Below the pieces are notes generated by a model, which saw only the letters and a list, made by a program, of their open reading frames with translations, was not told the origin of the DNA and searched no databases. A stretch of DNA of 64,000 nt from Planococcus circulans (GTDB taxonomy: Bacteria; Bacillota; Bacilli; Bacillales_A; Planococcaceae), in assembly GCF_020023385.1 (NCBI RefSeq), contig NZ_JAIQCL010000001.1, forward strand, positions 372,001-436,000, in the 5' to 3' direction. Position numbers and translations under genes: made by a program. This document shows positions 28,201 through 36,302 of the stretch, piece after piece (positions within the stretch are counted from its first letter, which is position 1; each line of letters starts with the position of its first letter).

Positions 28201-28687
28201 AGGCTTTGATCATCAAGGGAAAACCTGCTGTTTTGCTGAATTCTTCAACTTCCTCCAACGACTGTACAGGGCCATCTGTACCCGGAATAACGGGAATGCC
28301 TGCAGCTATTGCTTGCGTACGCGCTTTTACTTTGTCCCCAAACATATCCAAATGCTGTGAAGTCGGACCGATAAAGACAATTCCTTCTTCCTCACAGCGT
28401 CTTGCAAAATGGACATTTTCTGATAAGAAACCATAGCCGGGATGGATGGCATCTACATTGGAATCCTTTGCGATGCGGATAATGTCTTCAATATCCAAAT
28501 AAGCATCGATCGGTTTTTTTCCTTTGCCAACCAAATAGGATTCGTCCGCTTTATAGCGGTGATATGAACCACTGTCTTCCTGAGAATAGATCGCAACTGT
28601 TTGAATTTTCAGTTCTGTACAAGCGCGGAAAATCCGTATAGCGATTTCTCCGCGGTTGGCCACCAAGATTTTGTTGATCTCCTTCAC
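25247..28687 (-). CDS. pyc: Pyruvate carboxylase
   Basis: Pyruvate carboxylase converts pyruvate, bicarbonate and ATP to oxaloacetate, refilling the TCA cycle. The single chain of about 1146 residues has the biotin carboxylase domain (KILVANRGEIAIRIFRAC at the start, GGGGRGMR near 165), the pyruvate carboxyltransferase barrel (LLTDTTFRDAHQSLLATRVR near 535), a linker and the C-terminal biotinyl domain with TEAMKMETTV around residue 1110. I prefer GTG at 28687; another GTG at 28699 would add four residues. ftsW is 15 bp upstream, as in Bacillus. Confidence 0.97.
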   Translation of the reverse strand: MKEINKILVANRGEIAIRIFRACTELKIQTVAIYSQEDSGSYHRYKADESYLVGKGKKPIDAYLDIEDIIRIAKDSNVDAIHPGYGFLSENVHFARRCEEEGIVFIGPTSQHLDMFGDKVKARTQAIAAGIPVIPGTDGPVQSLEEVEEFSKTAGFPLMIKASLGGGGRGMRIVKSHEELASAYERAKSEAKAAFGSDEMYVEKFVDKPKHIEVQILGDSDGNVIHLYERDCSIQRRHQKVVEIAPSNSISEELRNEICDAAVKLMRNINYINAGTVEFLVANDEFYFIEVNPRIQVEHTITEMITGIDIVHAQIHIARGHMIHSEEVGIPQQSDIPLFGFAIQSRVTTEDPLNDFMPDAGKLMVYRSGGGFGVRLDAGNGFQGAVISPYYDSLLVKVSTWAVTFKEAAAKMDRNLQEFRIRGIKTNIPFLENVVKHQNFIKGDFDTSFIDSTPELFIFPVRKDRGTKLLSYIGNVTVNGFPGIEKKNKPIYGAPRKPEVDLSAPAPSGTKQIFDLQGAEGLTKWIHEQEDVLLTDTTFRDAHQSLLATRVRSHDLFGIAKETARLQSDLFSLEMWGGATFDVSYRFLKEDPWERLIKLRQEIPNVLFQMLFRGANAVGYKNYPDNVIREFVRKSGDAGIDVFRIFDSLNWIKGMEVAIDEVRQSGKIAEAAICYTGDILDPSRDKYTVQYYKDMAKELEAAGAHILAIKDMAGLLKPEAAYRLVSELKDTVSLPIHLHTHDTSGNGIYLYSKAIEAGVDIVDTALGSMAGLTSQPSSNSLYYATSGSGREVRADVKGLEKMSHYWEDVRKYYVDFESGMNSPHSEVYEHEMPGGQYSNLQQQSKAVGLGLRWEEVKTMYSRVNLLFGDVVKVTPSSKVVGDMALFMVQNELDEETVISRGKTIDFPESVIEFFEGYIGQPHGGFPEELQKVILKEREPITVRPGELLEPADFDEIKKTLYDKLERPITSHEVLAYALYPKVFEEYTATNVQFGNVSVLDTLTFLYGMRLGEEIEVEIEKGKTLMIKMVSIGEPQKDGTRIIYFELNGQPREVSIQDMTVETDSTAKPKANPTNESHIAATMPGTVLKVLTEKGAKVKRGDHLLVTEAMKMETTVQAPFDGTIQDIHVVANDGISTGDLLIEMEKK

Positions 28688-28702
28688 ACCGCAGCACACC
28701 CT

Positions 28703-29869
28703 TTACTTTTTGGTTTTTTCGTATTTGTTGAACATGGAAACATTCATCAATACTCCCATAGCTAAAGATAACAAAATTACGGACGTTCCGCCATAGCTTA
28801 TAAAAGGAAGTGTTACGCCAGTCAATGGAATAAGTCCTGTCAAGCCACCCAAATTCACAAAAGATTGGATTCCGATCATGCTCGCAACACCTGCTGCAAG
28901 CATTCTGGCCAACGGATCATGCGTCGTCATGGCAATCCAAAGTCCACGCAGAACAATAAACCCTAAACCGCCTAAAACAAATACGACACCCAACACGCCC
29001 AGCTCCTCAGCAATGACCGACATGATGAAATCGGTATGGGGTTCAGGCAGATAGCCCAACTTTTGGATGGACTGTCCGAGCCCTAATCCGCTCAACCCGC
29101 CAGAACCGATTGCCAGGTAACCATTGACTATCTGAAAACCAAAACCCAGCTCATCCGAGAATGGGTTAAAGAAAGCATCCAAACGGCCCAGCCGTTTTTC
29201 TGTAAAGATACTGTCGCCGGCAAAGATCATGAGCGGAACGATGAAGACTGATGCTGCTGCAATAAAGATGCCCGCAAGCCGAATAAACGGTTTTAAGCGG
29301 ACGCCGCTCGCTGACATGACAGACAAGCCGACAGCCCCGATGATCAACATGGAACCAAGATCCGGTTCAAGAAAAACGGAAAACAGAACCAGAGTCAAAA
29401 TAATGACCGGCGGTATAATCGATTCGTTTAATTTATTGATGGTGCCGTTATTGTATTTATTTGAAAAGACTCCGGCCAAGTATAAAATGATGCCGACTTT
29501 CGCTACTTCAGAAGGTTGTATATTGGCAAACCCAAGGCTGATCCAGCTTTTGGCGCCGCCGGCTGCGAAACCGATAAAATGGACAGCTATCAATCCGGAA
29601 AAGACAACCGTCAAGATGGTCACCATCATCCAGCGTTTCTTAAAATGCTTATACGGAAAAACAGCAGCAATCGCGAAGACCGGGAAGGCGATTGCCAGAT
29701 TTATCAATTGCTGTATGTAGAAACGGTCTGGCTCTGAGCCATAATAATTGACCGACCAGGCCATGCTTGAACTGTAAATCATGATCAAACCGAATATCGT
29801 TAAGGCCAAATAAGTGATAAGTAAAGGATAATCGAAAAACTTTGCGTACTTCTTGATGTAAGATTTCAT
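28703..29869 (-). CDS. ftsW: FtsW/RodA/SpoVE (SEDS) family glycosyltransferase, probably FtsW
   Basis: A 388-residue polytopic SEDS protein with ten hydrophobic segments. SEDS enzymes polymerise lipid II into glycan strands with a partner class B PBP. Signature segments include FANIQPSEVAKVGIILYLAG near residue 115, SEDS-type FLEPDLGSMLIIGAVGL near 165 and the C-terminal TLPFISYGGTSVILLSLAMGVLMN. Position between ylaN and pyc identifies it as FtsW rather than RodA. SD AAAGAGGT precedes the ATG. Confidence 0.9.
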   Translation of the reverse strand: MKSYIKKYAKFFDYPLLITYLALTIFGLIMIYSSSMAWSVNYYGSEPDRFYIQQLINLAIAFPVFAIAAVFPYKHFKKRWMMVTILTVVFSGLIAVHFIGFAAGGAKSWISLGFANIQPSEVAKVGIILYLAGVFSNKYNNGTINKLNESIIPPVIILTLVLFSVFLEPDLGSMLIIGAVGLSVMSASGVRLKPFIRLAGIFIAAASVFIVPLMIFAGDSIFTEKRLGRLDAFFNPFSDELGFGFQIVNGYLAIGSGGLSGLGLGQSIQKLGYLPEPHTDFIMSVIAEELGVLGVVFVLGGLGFIVLRGLWIAMTTHDPLARMLAAGVASMIGIQSFVNLGGLTGLIPLTGVTLPFISYGGTSVILLSLAMGVLMNVSMFNKYEKTKK

Positions 29870-29907
29870 TTTTATACCTCTTTTAATTTGATGGATGTTG
29901 AATTAGT

Positions 29908-29940
29908 AAAAAAACTCAAACAAAATTCGTTTGAGTTTTA
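29908..29940 (-). terminator. Terminator of ylaN
   Basis: Perfect 11-bp hairpin AAAACTCAAAC / GTTTGAGTTTT with a 7-nt loop and T run on the minus strand, 3 bp beyond the ylaN stop. Confidence 0.85.
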
Positions 29941-29942
29941 GA

Positions 29943-30224
29943 TCATTTATTTGTATACGCTTCGTGAAGAATTGAAAGTTTCTTTTCTAGCGTATCCATT
30001 AAATTTTTTCCAGCCTCACGTTCGATGAGTCCCAGCTTAACCGCAAAATCGATTTCGCGTGAAAGACCGAACATTTGGGTGTCAAGCACCTCTTCATATA
30101 AAGGACAAGATGGCAACGTCAAATGATCCATTTGCACCTTGATTAACTGCTCGATTTTTTCTGCATCAGCTTTGAGGAGTTCTAAAGCCTTTAGATGGTA
30201 TGTTTGTTCTTCTGTATGTTCCAT
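29943..30224 (-). CDS. ylaN: YlaN family protein (DUF1507)
   Basis: A 93-residue helical cytosolic protein matching Yla[31 protein letters not shown] in the middle, cut here as two recognisable stretches ([19 protein letters not shown] and FAVKLGL). YlaN is conditionally essential in B. subtilis and has been linked to iron homeostasis through Fur. It has its own promoter (30272-30300) and terminator. Position next to ftsW matches B. subtilis. Confidence 0.93.
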   Translation of the reverse strand: MEHTEEQTYHLKALELLKADAEKIEQLIKVQMDHLTLPSCPLYEEVLDTQMFGLSREIDFAVKLGLIEREAGKNLMDTLEKKLSILHEAYTNK

Positions 30225-30271
30225 GAGGACTCCCCCATTTTATGAGTTTTCTTCTCTATTTTCCTGTTTAA

Positions 30272-30300
30272 AGTGTATCTTTTAAGCAAGGAAAATGCAA
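30272..30300 (-). promoter_or_regulatory. Probable promoter of ylaN
   Basis: Minus strand: TTGCAT, 17-nt spacer, TACACT, about 48 nt upstream of the ylaN start. Confidence 0.6.
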
Positions 30301-30391
30301 GCCTCTATATGAAAGAGATGAATCCCTTTGGGAACTTGACACAAAAAGGTATACTGTTAGAAGAGTGATTATTTAAATGGAGGGTTTACCC

Positions 30392-30898
30392 ATGGAATTT
30401 ATCGTACCTTTTAAAGGTGAAGTGAAATTTAAGCTGATACTGGATCCGACAGTGTGGATTTTTGATGACCGGAAATTGAATTTAGAGACGTATTTCCAGG
30501 AAGAGCGAATCGAAAAAGACGAACTCGAAGAATATAAACGTGGAATGGGCGAACACTGGTCCCGGGAAATTATGGAAGGCAACACCGTACCCCCAACTTT
30601 AAACTCAGAAAAAACCTACAAGAGCAAAGAAAAAAAGGAAATGCTGACAGGCACATTCGGTATCGTGTTTAAGCCATTTCTACTGAATGCGGAACCTTAC
30701 GAACATACAAAACGTGTGATTTTCGAAACTTTGCACGGAGAATTCGAGTTTCCAATTGAGCATGCTGAACAATTAATCTTCAAGTTCAGTGAAAAAGGCC
30801 AGCCCCTGAAAGAAGACGGTCCTGTCCATGTTCTTCTTCCGGATGGCTCCAACCAGGAAAATCCCATTACCGATATCCAAGCCATCCGATTCGAATAG
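30392..30898 (+). CDS. Conserved hypothetical protein (YlaL-like by position)
   Basis: A 168-residue soluble protein starting MEFIVPFKGEVKFKLILDP, then TVWIFDDRKLNLETYF, and ending in a region with GPVHVLLPDGSNQENPITDI. No signal peptide or known catalytic motif is visible. Similar Bacillales proteins occur near ylaN; I associate it with YlaL, without certainty. The ATG at 30392 follows GGAGGG at 8 nt; an ATG five codons upstream overlaps that site and is rejected. It probably forms a unit with the two downstream genes. Confidence 0.82.
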   Translation: MEFIVPFKGEVKFKLILDPTVWIFDDRKLNLETYFQEERIEKDELEEYKRGMGEHWSREIMEGNTVPPTLNSEKTYKSKEKKEMLTGTFGIVFKPFLLNAEPYEHTKRVIFETLHGEFEFPIEHAEQLIFKFSEKGQPLKEDGPVHVLLPDGSNQENPITDIQAIRFE

Positions 30899-30910
30899 GA
30901 GTGATTCACC

Positions 30911-31114
30911 ATGCGTGTACAATGCGTAATCTGCGACAAGATTGAGGAATTAGTGGATGATACCTTGCAGGCTAAGCGTCTGCGCAACAGGCCCATCCAT
31001 ACCCATATGTGCAATGAATGCCATGACCGGATCACCGAAAGGACCAAGGAGCGCCTGGCTACCGGTTCTTTCCACTTTTACCGCAGTTCCCGCAGCATTG
31101 AGGATGACTTCTGA
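30911..31114 (+). CDS. ylaI: YlaI-like zinc-ribbon protein (DUF2197)
   Basis: A 67-residue protein with two cysteine pairs, CVIC near residue 5 and CNEC near residue 34, forming a predicted zinc ribbon, followed by a basic ITERTKERLATGSFHFYR tail typical of the YlaI/DUF2197 family. Function is unknown. Its stop codon overlaps the start of the next gene (TGATG). Confidence 0.85.
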   Translation: MRVQCVICDKIEELVDDTLQAKRLRNRPIHTHMCNECHDRITERTKERLATGSFHFYRSSRSIEDDF

Positions 31115-31563
31115 TGAAGCTGTTAAAAGGCATCTGGATTGGATTTTGGAGCGGGTTGATTTTAGGTCTTCTACTGAAATGGATTCAATCCGTCACTGGC
31201 GAACAAGTCTATACCCTTCTACTGAACGTAGATTTTATTCCGTTGATCGGCGATGTGCAATGGTCAGAGATAACTGAATTCATTTTTCACATGAGCATTT
31301 CGCTGTTCATCGGTGTGGTCTTTGTCTATCTGGCAAAAAGACGCAACTATTCGTTTGGCCAATTGGTGATTATCAGTCTTCTTTTGTCCATCCCTTTCCC
31401 GTTTCTCTATTTTCTATTATCCTGGCTAGCCGTCGAAGCTGACGTGCCGGCTCCCACTGATTTGGGGGCGTTCCTTTATTGGATGTTCGCCCATCTCACA
31501 TATGCTTTGCTGTTGCCGATCCTCTACAAAACTTTTGAACGCAAAAACGCTGTATCTCAATGA
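31114..31563 (+). CDS. Unknown four-helix membrane protein
   Basis: A 149-residue protein with four hydrophobic segments (about residues 5-22, 55-75, 88-108 and 120-140). I do not recognise the family. It is translationally coupled to ylaI. Its last codons (KNAVSQ) lie within a 16-bp inverted repeat shared with the end of the convergent ylaH (ENAVSH), and the two genes overlap by 7 bp. Confidence 0.78.
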   Translation: MKLLKGIWIGFWSGLILGLLLKWIQSVTGEQVYTLLLNVDFIPLIGDVQWSEITEFIFHMSISLFIGVVFVYLAKRRNYSFGQLVIISLLLSIPFPFLYFLLSWLAVEADVPAPTDLGAFLYWMFAHLTYALLLPILYKTFERKNAVSQ

Positions 31564-31576
31564 GATACAGCGTTTT
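31544..31576. terminator. Bidirectional terminator inside overlapping 3' coding ends
   Basis: 16-bp inverted repeat AAAACGCTGTATCTCA / TGAGATACAGCGTTTT separated by one base, flanked by A and T tracts. It covers both stop codons of the convergent gene pair. Confidence 0.85.
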
Positions 31577-31886
31577 CGCGTTTTTCGCGCCATAGGCGGA
31601 TTTTGTAAAGAATCAGTATAAGCGCCGCAATAATGAGCCCTTCCACTATCGGCAGGAAAAAGGCAAGAAATGTGAGCCCTAAACCACCGACAGCCAGGAA
31701 TAGGCCGATCATTGCATTTTTTCCAATAGATAACTTCTTAGCAAACCCTAATTTATAGACGAATGCCGAGAGCAGGAAAATCACCGCAAATAATGCGTAT
31801 CCCGCCATTTCAAAACTCGGCAGACTCTGGTATAGAACTCGGGCTACCGGATACATATTGTCATAGACAAAAGCTTGATCGTCCAC
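31557..31886 (-). CDS. ylaH: YlaH-like membrane protein
   Basis: A 109-residue protein with two to three hydrophobic segments (residues 27-48, 58-95) and a basic C-terminus, matching the YlaH-like family that accompanies typA in Bacillus. It lies 24 bp downstream of typA on the same strand. Function is unknown. Confidence 0.82.
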   Translation of the reverse strand: MDDQAFVYDNMYPVARVLYQSLPSFEMAGYALFAVIFLLSAFVYKLGFAKKLSIGKNAMIGLFLAVGGLGLTFLAFFLPIVEGLIIAALILILYKIRLWREKRENAVSH

Positions 31887-31910
31887 GGGCTATACATCCT
31901 TCCCATTCAC

Positions 31911-33758
31911 TTATTCTTCGATGGCGACTTTCTTTTTCTTAGCCATACGCTCACGTTCGTTTTTATCAAGAATTTTTTTGCGCAAACGAATGGTTTGTGG
32001 AGTGATTTCGCAATACTCATCATCATTCAAGTATTCAAGCGCTTCTTCAAGACTCATCAAACGTGCTTTTTTCATTGTTGTTGTCTGGTCTTTGTTAGCT
32101 GAACGAATGTTGGTTGCAGCTTTTATTTTGACGATATTTACGGTTAGGTCGCTATCGCGGTTATGTTCTCCGACGATCATGCCTTCGTAGATTTCAGCAC
32201 CGACTTCAACAAATGCAGTTCCACGATCTTCGATGCCCATCAAGCCGTAAGTCGAAACTTTACCGCGCTCCATAGATACCAATACACCTTGACGGCGTCC
32301 ACCGACACGGCCAGAAGCAACTGGCTGGTAGCTGTCGAATGTATGGTTGATGATTCCGTAGCCACGTGTCTGTGTCAGGAATTCAGTTGTGTAACCGATC
32401 AAGCCACGTGCTGGTACGTTAAACACAAGACGGACTTGTCCGCTTCCGTTATTGATCATATCCAACATTTCGCCTTTACGCTCACCCAAGGATTCGATGA
32501 TTGCTCCTGTGTATTCTTCAGGCACGTCTACTTGAACGCGTTCTACTGGCTCGCAGCGAACTCCGTCAACCATACGGACAATAACTTCAGGTTTTGAAAC
32601 TTGAATTTCAAATCCTTCACGGCGCATATTTTCGATCAAGATCGATAAATGCAGTTCTCCGCGTCCAGAAACTACCCAAGCATCAGGTGAATCAGTTGGA
32701 TCCACACGCAAGGAAACATCGGTTTCCAGTTGGGCATCCAAGCGTTCCTGAATTTTTCTTGACGTAATATATTTCCCTTCTTTACCTGCAAATGGGCTGT
32801 TGTTGACAAGGAAAGTCATTTGCAAGGTCGGCTCATCGATGCGCAGGATCGGTAATGCTTCCTGATGATCTGCAGGACAGACCGTTTCACCTACGTTGAT
32901 ATCCTCCATACCTGAAACAGCAATCAGATCGCCAGCTTCAGCTTTTTGGATTTCAACGCGTTTAAGTCCCATGAAACCATGGATTTTAGTAACTCGGAAG
33001 TTTTTCACTGCTCCATCAAGTTTCATCAATGCTACAGACTGTCCGACTTCGATCGTCCCGCGGAATACACGGCCGATACCGATACGTCCAACATAGTCAT
33101 TGTAGTCAAGTAGAGCAACCTGGAACTGAAGTGGCTCATCTCTGTTATCGATGGGCGCTGGGACGTGTTCCAAAATGGCATCATAAATGACCTGCATATT
33201 TTCTTCCTGGTCTGCAGGATCAGCAGAAAGGCTTGCTGTACCATTCATACCTGATGCAAAGATAACCGGGAATTCCAATTGGTCGTCATTTGCTTCAAGC
33301 TCGATGAACAATTCGATAACTTCATCAACCACTTCTTCAGGACGTGCGAAGTCGCGGTCAATTTTGTTGACGACAACGATTGGTTTCAAGTTCTGCTCAA
33401 GAGCTTTTTTCAAAACAAAACGTGTCTGTGGCATACAGCCTTCATAAGCGTCGACTACTAAAAGGACACCATCTACCATTTTCATGATACGTTCAACTTC
33501 TCCGCCGAAATCAGCGTGTCCAGGAGTATCCAGAATGTTGATTTTAGCGTCTTTATACTGGATCGCAGTATTTTTCGCAAGAATTGTAATTCCGCGTTCT
33601 CTTTCAATATCATTCGAGTCCATAGCACGTTCATCAACGTGTTCATTTGAACGGAAAGTTCCGGATTGTTGTAGAAGTTGGTCCACCAAAGTTGTTTTAC
33701 CATGGTCAACGTGGGCAATAATTGCAATGTTTCTTAAGTCGTTACGTAAGTTAGTCAT
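31911..33758 (-). CDS. typA: Ribosome-associated translational GTPase TypA/BipA
   Basis: A 615-residue EF-G-like GTPase involved in ribosome assembly and stress adaptation. G motifs are visible: [10 protein letters not shown] near residue 17 (G1), [21 protein letters not shown] cut to DTPGHADF (G3, near 77) and [10 protein letters not shown] (G4, near 130). The C-terminus has the TypA-specific domain ending in a lysine-rich stretch. The ATG at 33758 follows GGAGTGAAAA and gives the standard [18 protein letters not shown] start; the in-frame ATG at 33812 is rejected. Confidence 0.96.
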   Translation of the reverse strand: MTNLRNDLRNIAIIAHVDHGKTTLVDQLLQQSGTFRSNEHVDERAMDSNDIERERGITILAKNTAIQYKDAKINILDTPGHADFGGEVERIMKMVDGVLLVVDAYEGCMPQTRFVLKKALEQNLKPIVVVNKIDRDFARPEEVVDEVIELFIELEANDDQLEFPVIFASGMNGTASLSADPADQEENMQVIYDAILEHVPAPIDNRDEPLQFQVALLDYNDYVGRIGIGRVFRGTIEVGQSVALMKLDGAVKNFRVTKIHGFMGLKRVEIQKAEAGDLIAVSGMEDINVGETVCPADHQEALPILRIDEPTLQMTFLVNNSPFAGKEGKYITSRKIQERLDAQLETDVSLRVDPTDSPDAWVVSGRGELHLSILIENMRREGFEIQVSKPEVIVRMVDGVRCEPVERVQVDVPEEYTGAIIESLGERKGEMLDMINNGSGQVRLVFNVPARGLIGYTTEFLTQTRGYGIINHTFDSYQPVASGRVGGRRQGVLVSMERGKVSTYGLMGIEDRGTAFVEVGAEIYEGMIVGEHNRDSDLTVNIVKIKAATNIRSANKDQTTTMKKARLMSLEEALEYLNDDEYCEITPQTIRLRKKILDKNERERMAKKKKVAIEE

Positions 33759-33800
33759 ATTTTCACTCCAATATTCTTTTTTCATGCCTATAACTGTGCT

Positions 33801-33809
33801 AGTATAGCA
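33801..33809 (-). promoter_or_regulatory. Extended -10 promoter of typA inside a dyad
   Basis: Minus strand TGC-TATACT (TGn extended -10), about 45 nt upstream of the typA start. The element lies in a perfect inverted repeat TGTGCTA-GTA-TAGCACA (33795-33811), which could be an operator or chance. No good -35 is seen. Confidence 0.5.
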
Positions 33810-33869
33810 CATATAGGTGTAAAACCCTAAGATTTTATTTCAGGCAATAAGCTACAGGAGGAAAATCGC

Positions 33870-34067
33870 GTGATAAGCTTAGTTAAAAACATAAAATGGA
33901 TTTTTGTACTGTATTCCTTGGCAGCAATTGTGGCGATGGTCGGAATCGGTTTGGCTATTGGCCTGCGCAGTGTCTTGGGCATATTCGCAGCAATCTTGCT
34001 ATTGGGTCTGGTCATGGGCATGGGCTTCAAAAAGAAAAAAGAAATGCGGGAAGCCGGATTACTATAA
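33870..34067 (+). CDS. ylaF: YlaF-like two-helix membrane protein (DUF5325)
   Basis: A 65-residue protein with two transmembrane helices (about residues 10-30 and 33-52) and a basic KKKKEMRE tail, matching YlaF/DUF5325 by size, topology and position beside typA. The start is GTG preceded by AGGAGG at 8 nt. Function is unknown. It is divergent from typA and followed by a bidirectional terminator. Confidence 0.82.
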   Translation: MISLVKNIKWIFVLYSLAAIVAMVGIGLAIGLRSVLGIFAAILLLGLVMGMGFKKKKEMREAGLL

Positions 34068-34071
34068 GTAT

Positions 34072-34102
34072 AAAAAAAGATGCGGAAATCCGCATCTTTT
34101 TT
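34072..34102. terminator. Bidirectional terminator between ylaF and the IMPase gene
   Basis: Hairpin AAAAGATGCGG / CCGCATCTTTT with a 4-nt loop and A/T tracts on each side. Confidence 0.88.
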
Positions 34103-34893
34103 TACTTGATTTTGATATATTTTTTCAACAGCTCCTGGTGAATAGCCGGATTAGCGGCGATAAACGTATCCTGTTTCAATAAGTTCGCCGGGTCGCCTTT
34201 GAAGTTCGTAGTGACCGCACCAACTTCCTGCGCAATGACCATGCCACCCGCAATATCCCATGGTGACAATCTCATGGAAATATAGGCATCGACACGTCCG
34301 CTTGCTAAATAGGCAAGCTCCAGTGCAGCAGATCCGTAAGAACGCATGCCCCGTACGTCGCGGATCAATTGGATGGTTGCTTCATGGTCCAGATAGCGGT
34401 TCGGCACTGCCCACGTCGCATTCATAGCGACGATCGATTCAGTTATCACCGTTTCCATCAGAGGTCTCAGCTGCTCATCATTGTAATAAGCGCCTCCATC
34501 CTTTATCCCGTGATATAAATCATCATTAACAACGTCATAGATATAGCCAAGTTTGCCGATTCCGTCTTCATATATGCCAAGTGAAATAGCGAAATTGCGT
34601 TTCTGATGAACAAAATTCATCGTGCCGTCAATCGGATCGAGCAGCCAGATGGCCCCTTCCGAACTTTGGATATCGTCGCCGAACCCTTCTTCTCCGAAGA
34701 TCCGATGTCCCGGAAAGTCCCTGCGGATACGTCCAATAAAAAATTGCTCGATTTCCTTGTCGATATTCGTCACCAAATCGTTGGCGTTTGATTTTGATTC
34801 GATGGTGATATCAGTCAAAAACGAATTGCGGATCCGATGCCCCGCTTCTTTGATCAGTGATTTTATGTATAAATCCATAGCATGTAAATCCAT
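34102..34893 (-). CDS. Inositol monophosphatase family protein (SuhB/YktC-like)
   Basis: A 263-residue Mg-dependent phosphatase of the IMPase family. Metal-binding motifs are visible: GEEGFGDD near residue 66, LLDPIDGTMNF near 83 and WDIAGGMVIAQEVGA near 205. B. subtilis YktC holds the same position and hydrolyses inositol phosphate in vitro; related enzymes act on other sugar phosphates or PAP, so the natural substrate is open. ATG at 34893 follows GAGGAGGG; the upstream start at 34911 is rejected. Confidence 0.9.
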   Translation of the reverse strand: MDLHAMDLYIKSLIKEAGHRIRNSFLTDITIESKSNANDLVTNIDKEIEQFFIGRIRRDFPGHRIFGEEGFGDDIQSSEGAIWLLDPIDGTMNFVHQKRNFAISLGIYEDGIGKLGYIYDVVNDDLYHGIKDGGAYYNDEQLRPLMETVITESIVAMNATWAVPNRYLDHEATIQLIRDVRGMRSYGSAALELAYLASGRVDAYISMRLSPWDIAGGMVIAQEVGAVTTNFKGDPANLLKQDTFIAANPAIHQELLKKYIKIK

Positions 34894-34928
34894 GTATGTA
34901 TCCCTCCTCATTTGTTACAGTATAACGA

Positions 34929-34966
34929 AAAAGGCATCTGCTGTCTTACTTCAGCAGATGCCTTTA
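34929..34966 (-). terminator. Terminator of the ykzI-like gene
   Basis: Perfect 14-bp hairpin AAAGGCATCTGCTG / CAGCAGATGCCTTT with an 8-nt loop. Confidence 0.85.
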
Positions 34967-34979
34967 ATGTATAGACGTA

Positions 34980-35174
34980 TTAGAGCGCATGAAGGGCCTC
35001 CAGTTCTACGTGAATCTCTTGAAGCCGCTGCTTGCTTTTTGAGATTTGATGATCGTCTTTCTGCTGCATCGCATCAAATAATGAAGCAAGTTCATAATCA
35101 AGTTCTAATTTCAGCACATGTACATATTCTTTCTCTACATCCGCTTTGCGGATTATCTGAATCATCTGTTTCAT
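34980..35174 (-). CDS. Small helical protein (YkzI-like)
   Basis: A 64-residue protein, MKQMIQIIRKADVEKEY then LKLELDYELASLFDAMQQKDD, that looks like two antiparallel amphipathic helices (coiled coil). It fits YkzI by size and position between yktB and yktC; that match is from synteny and general resemblance. ATG at 35174 follows AAAGGGG at 8 nt; a GTG three codons upstream is less likely. Function unknown. Confidence 0.8.
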   Translation of the reverse strand: MKQMIQIIRKADVEKEYVHVLKLELDYELASLFDAMQQKDDHQISKSKQRLQEIHVELEALHAL

Positions 35175-35345
35175 AATGAGCACCCCTTTCTCATCATACT
35201 CCGAAAATTCTGACTAATCGTGTTACAAGTATTATAATACCACTTTTCTTTAATGAAATCCATTGGCAGAAACGTATTTATATTCTTTTTTCCCAAACTT
35301 CGTTAAAATGAAACCTGATTACCTAAATTAAAGGAGGATATTTAC

Positions 35346-35987
35346 TTGAAGCCTTATTGGAATGACCAGGATTTCGAAGTTTTCAACACTCCTGGCCTCG
35401 ATGCCAGGATGTCAGCACTCACGGAATATGTCCGTCCGAAGTTCCAGGAACTAGGGACTGAGTTCTCATCTTTCTTCTCTGGAAAAACCGGAGATGAGTT
35501 TTTCCCTCATGTAGCAAAGCATATGAGGAGGACGGTCAATCCCCCCAATGATAGCTGGGTGGCTTTTGCTCCTTACAAAAGAGGCTATAAAGCAGTTCCC
35601 CATTTTCAGATTGGCATGTGGGAAAGCCATGTATTCGTTATTTTGGCTGTAATTTACGAAGCGCCCAATAAATCCACAATGGCTGAAAACCTTCTGCACT
35701 CCGAAGTATTGGACCTCTTATCAGGAGACTTTGCCGCTTCCGGGGACCATATGAAACCCCAGGCCGATTCCTTAATCGAATTAGGGGAAGAAGGCATCGA
35801 AAAATTATTGATCCGCCTGCGTGATGTCAAAAAAGGAGAATTTGTTATCGGGCGGCATTTGTGTAGAGAACAGGCTGCTTCTTTAACGAAAGAACAGTTT
35901 CTCCGATTTGCTGAAGAAACTTTCGAGGCCCTTCTTCCTGTTTACCATACTTTGCTCCAACCAATAAAAGAACCTGTCAGCCGCTGA
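35346..35987 (+). CDS. yktB: UPF0637 family protein YktB
   Basis: A 213-residue cytosolic protein of UPF0637. Characteristic stretches are WNDQDFEVFNTPGLDARM at the start, VAFAPYKRGYKAVPHFQIG near residue 75 and FVIGRHLCREQA near 167. Function is unknown. The start is TTG with AAAGGAGG upstream. The final codons (EPVSR and stop) form one arm of the terminator. Confidence 0.9.
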   Translation: MKPYWNDQDFEVFNTPGLDARMSALTEYVRPKFQELGTEFSSFFSGKTGDEFFPHVAKHMRRTVNPPNDSWVAFAPYKRGYKAVPHFQIGMWESHVFVILAVIYEAPNKSTMAENLLHSEVLDLLSGDFAASGDHMKPQADSLIELGEEGIEKLLIRLRDVKKGEFVIGRHLCREQAASLTKEQFLRFAEETFEALLPVYHTLLQPIKEPVSR

Positions 35988-36004
35988 GGCTGCAGGTTCT
36001 TTTT
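35969..36004 (+). terminator. Terminator partly within the yktB 3' end
   Basis: Stem AGAACCTG(T)CAGCC / GGCTGCAGGTTCT with one bulged base, loop GCTGA at the stop codon, then T5. Confidence 0.8.
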
Positions 36005-36007
36005 CTG

Positions 36008-36286
36008 CTAGATCTTATTCACCTTGATGATTTCGTCGCCGGTTCCTGCCTTCATTTCTTTTATGGCTGGGAAACATGCATAGCCGCTTTCTTCTTCGAA
36101 TTCGCGGAAATAGGTTTTTTCTTCTGAAATTGCAGGTACCACTTGCTTAAACTTCCGGTAACGCGTCAAGAGGTCCTGTCTGCTGATGCCTTTTTCATAT
36201 GCCCGTTCGATGCCTTCGAAAAAACTGACGACATCAATGATTTCTTCTGTTGTCCATTCAATTGAAAATGGATAGGAATAATCCAT
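36008..36286 (-). CDS. yktA: UPF0223 family protein YktA
   Basis: A 92-residue protein of UPF0223: MDYSYPFSIEWTTEEIIDVV at the start, then FFEGIERAYEKGI and YRKFKQVVPAISEEK. Function is unknown. ATG at 36286 follows GAGGGGTG; a longer frame up to 36361 would run into the upstream gene and is rejected. It is convergent with yktB and downstream of the flavoprotein gene. Confidence 0.92.
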   Translation of the reverse strand: MDYSYPFSIEWTTEEIIDVVSFFEGIERAYEKGISRQDLLTRYRKFKQVVPAISEEKTYFREFEEESGYACFPAIKEMKAGTGDEIIKVNKI

Positions 36287-36302
36287 CTTTTCACCCCTCT
36301 TT

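Noticed and set aside
30327-30355. TTGACA followed by TATACT upstream of the YlaL-like gene
   Set aside because: The two hexamers are only 8 nt apart, too close for one promoter. The -10 may be real but no suitable -35 is seen.
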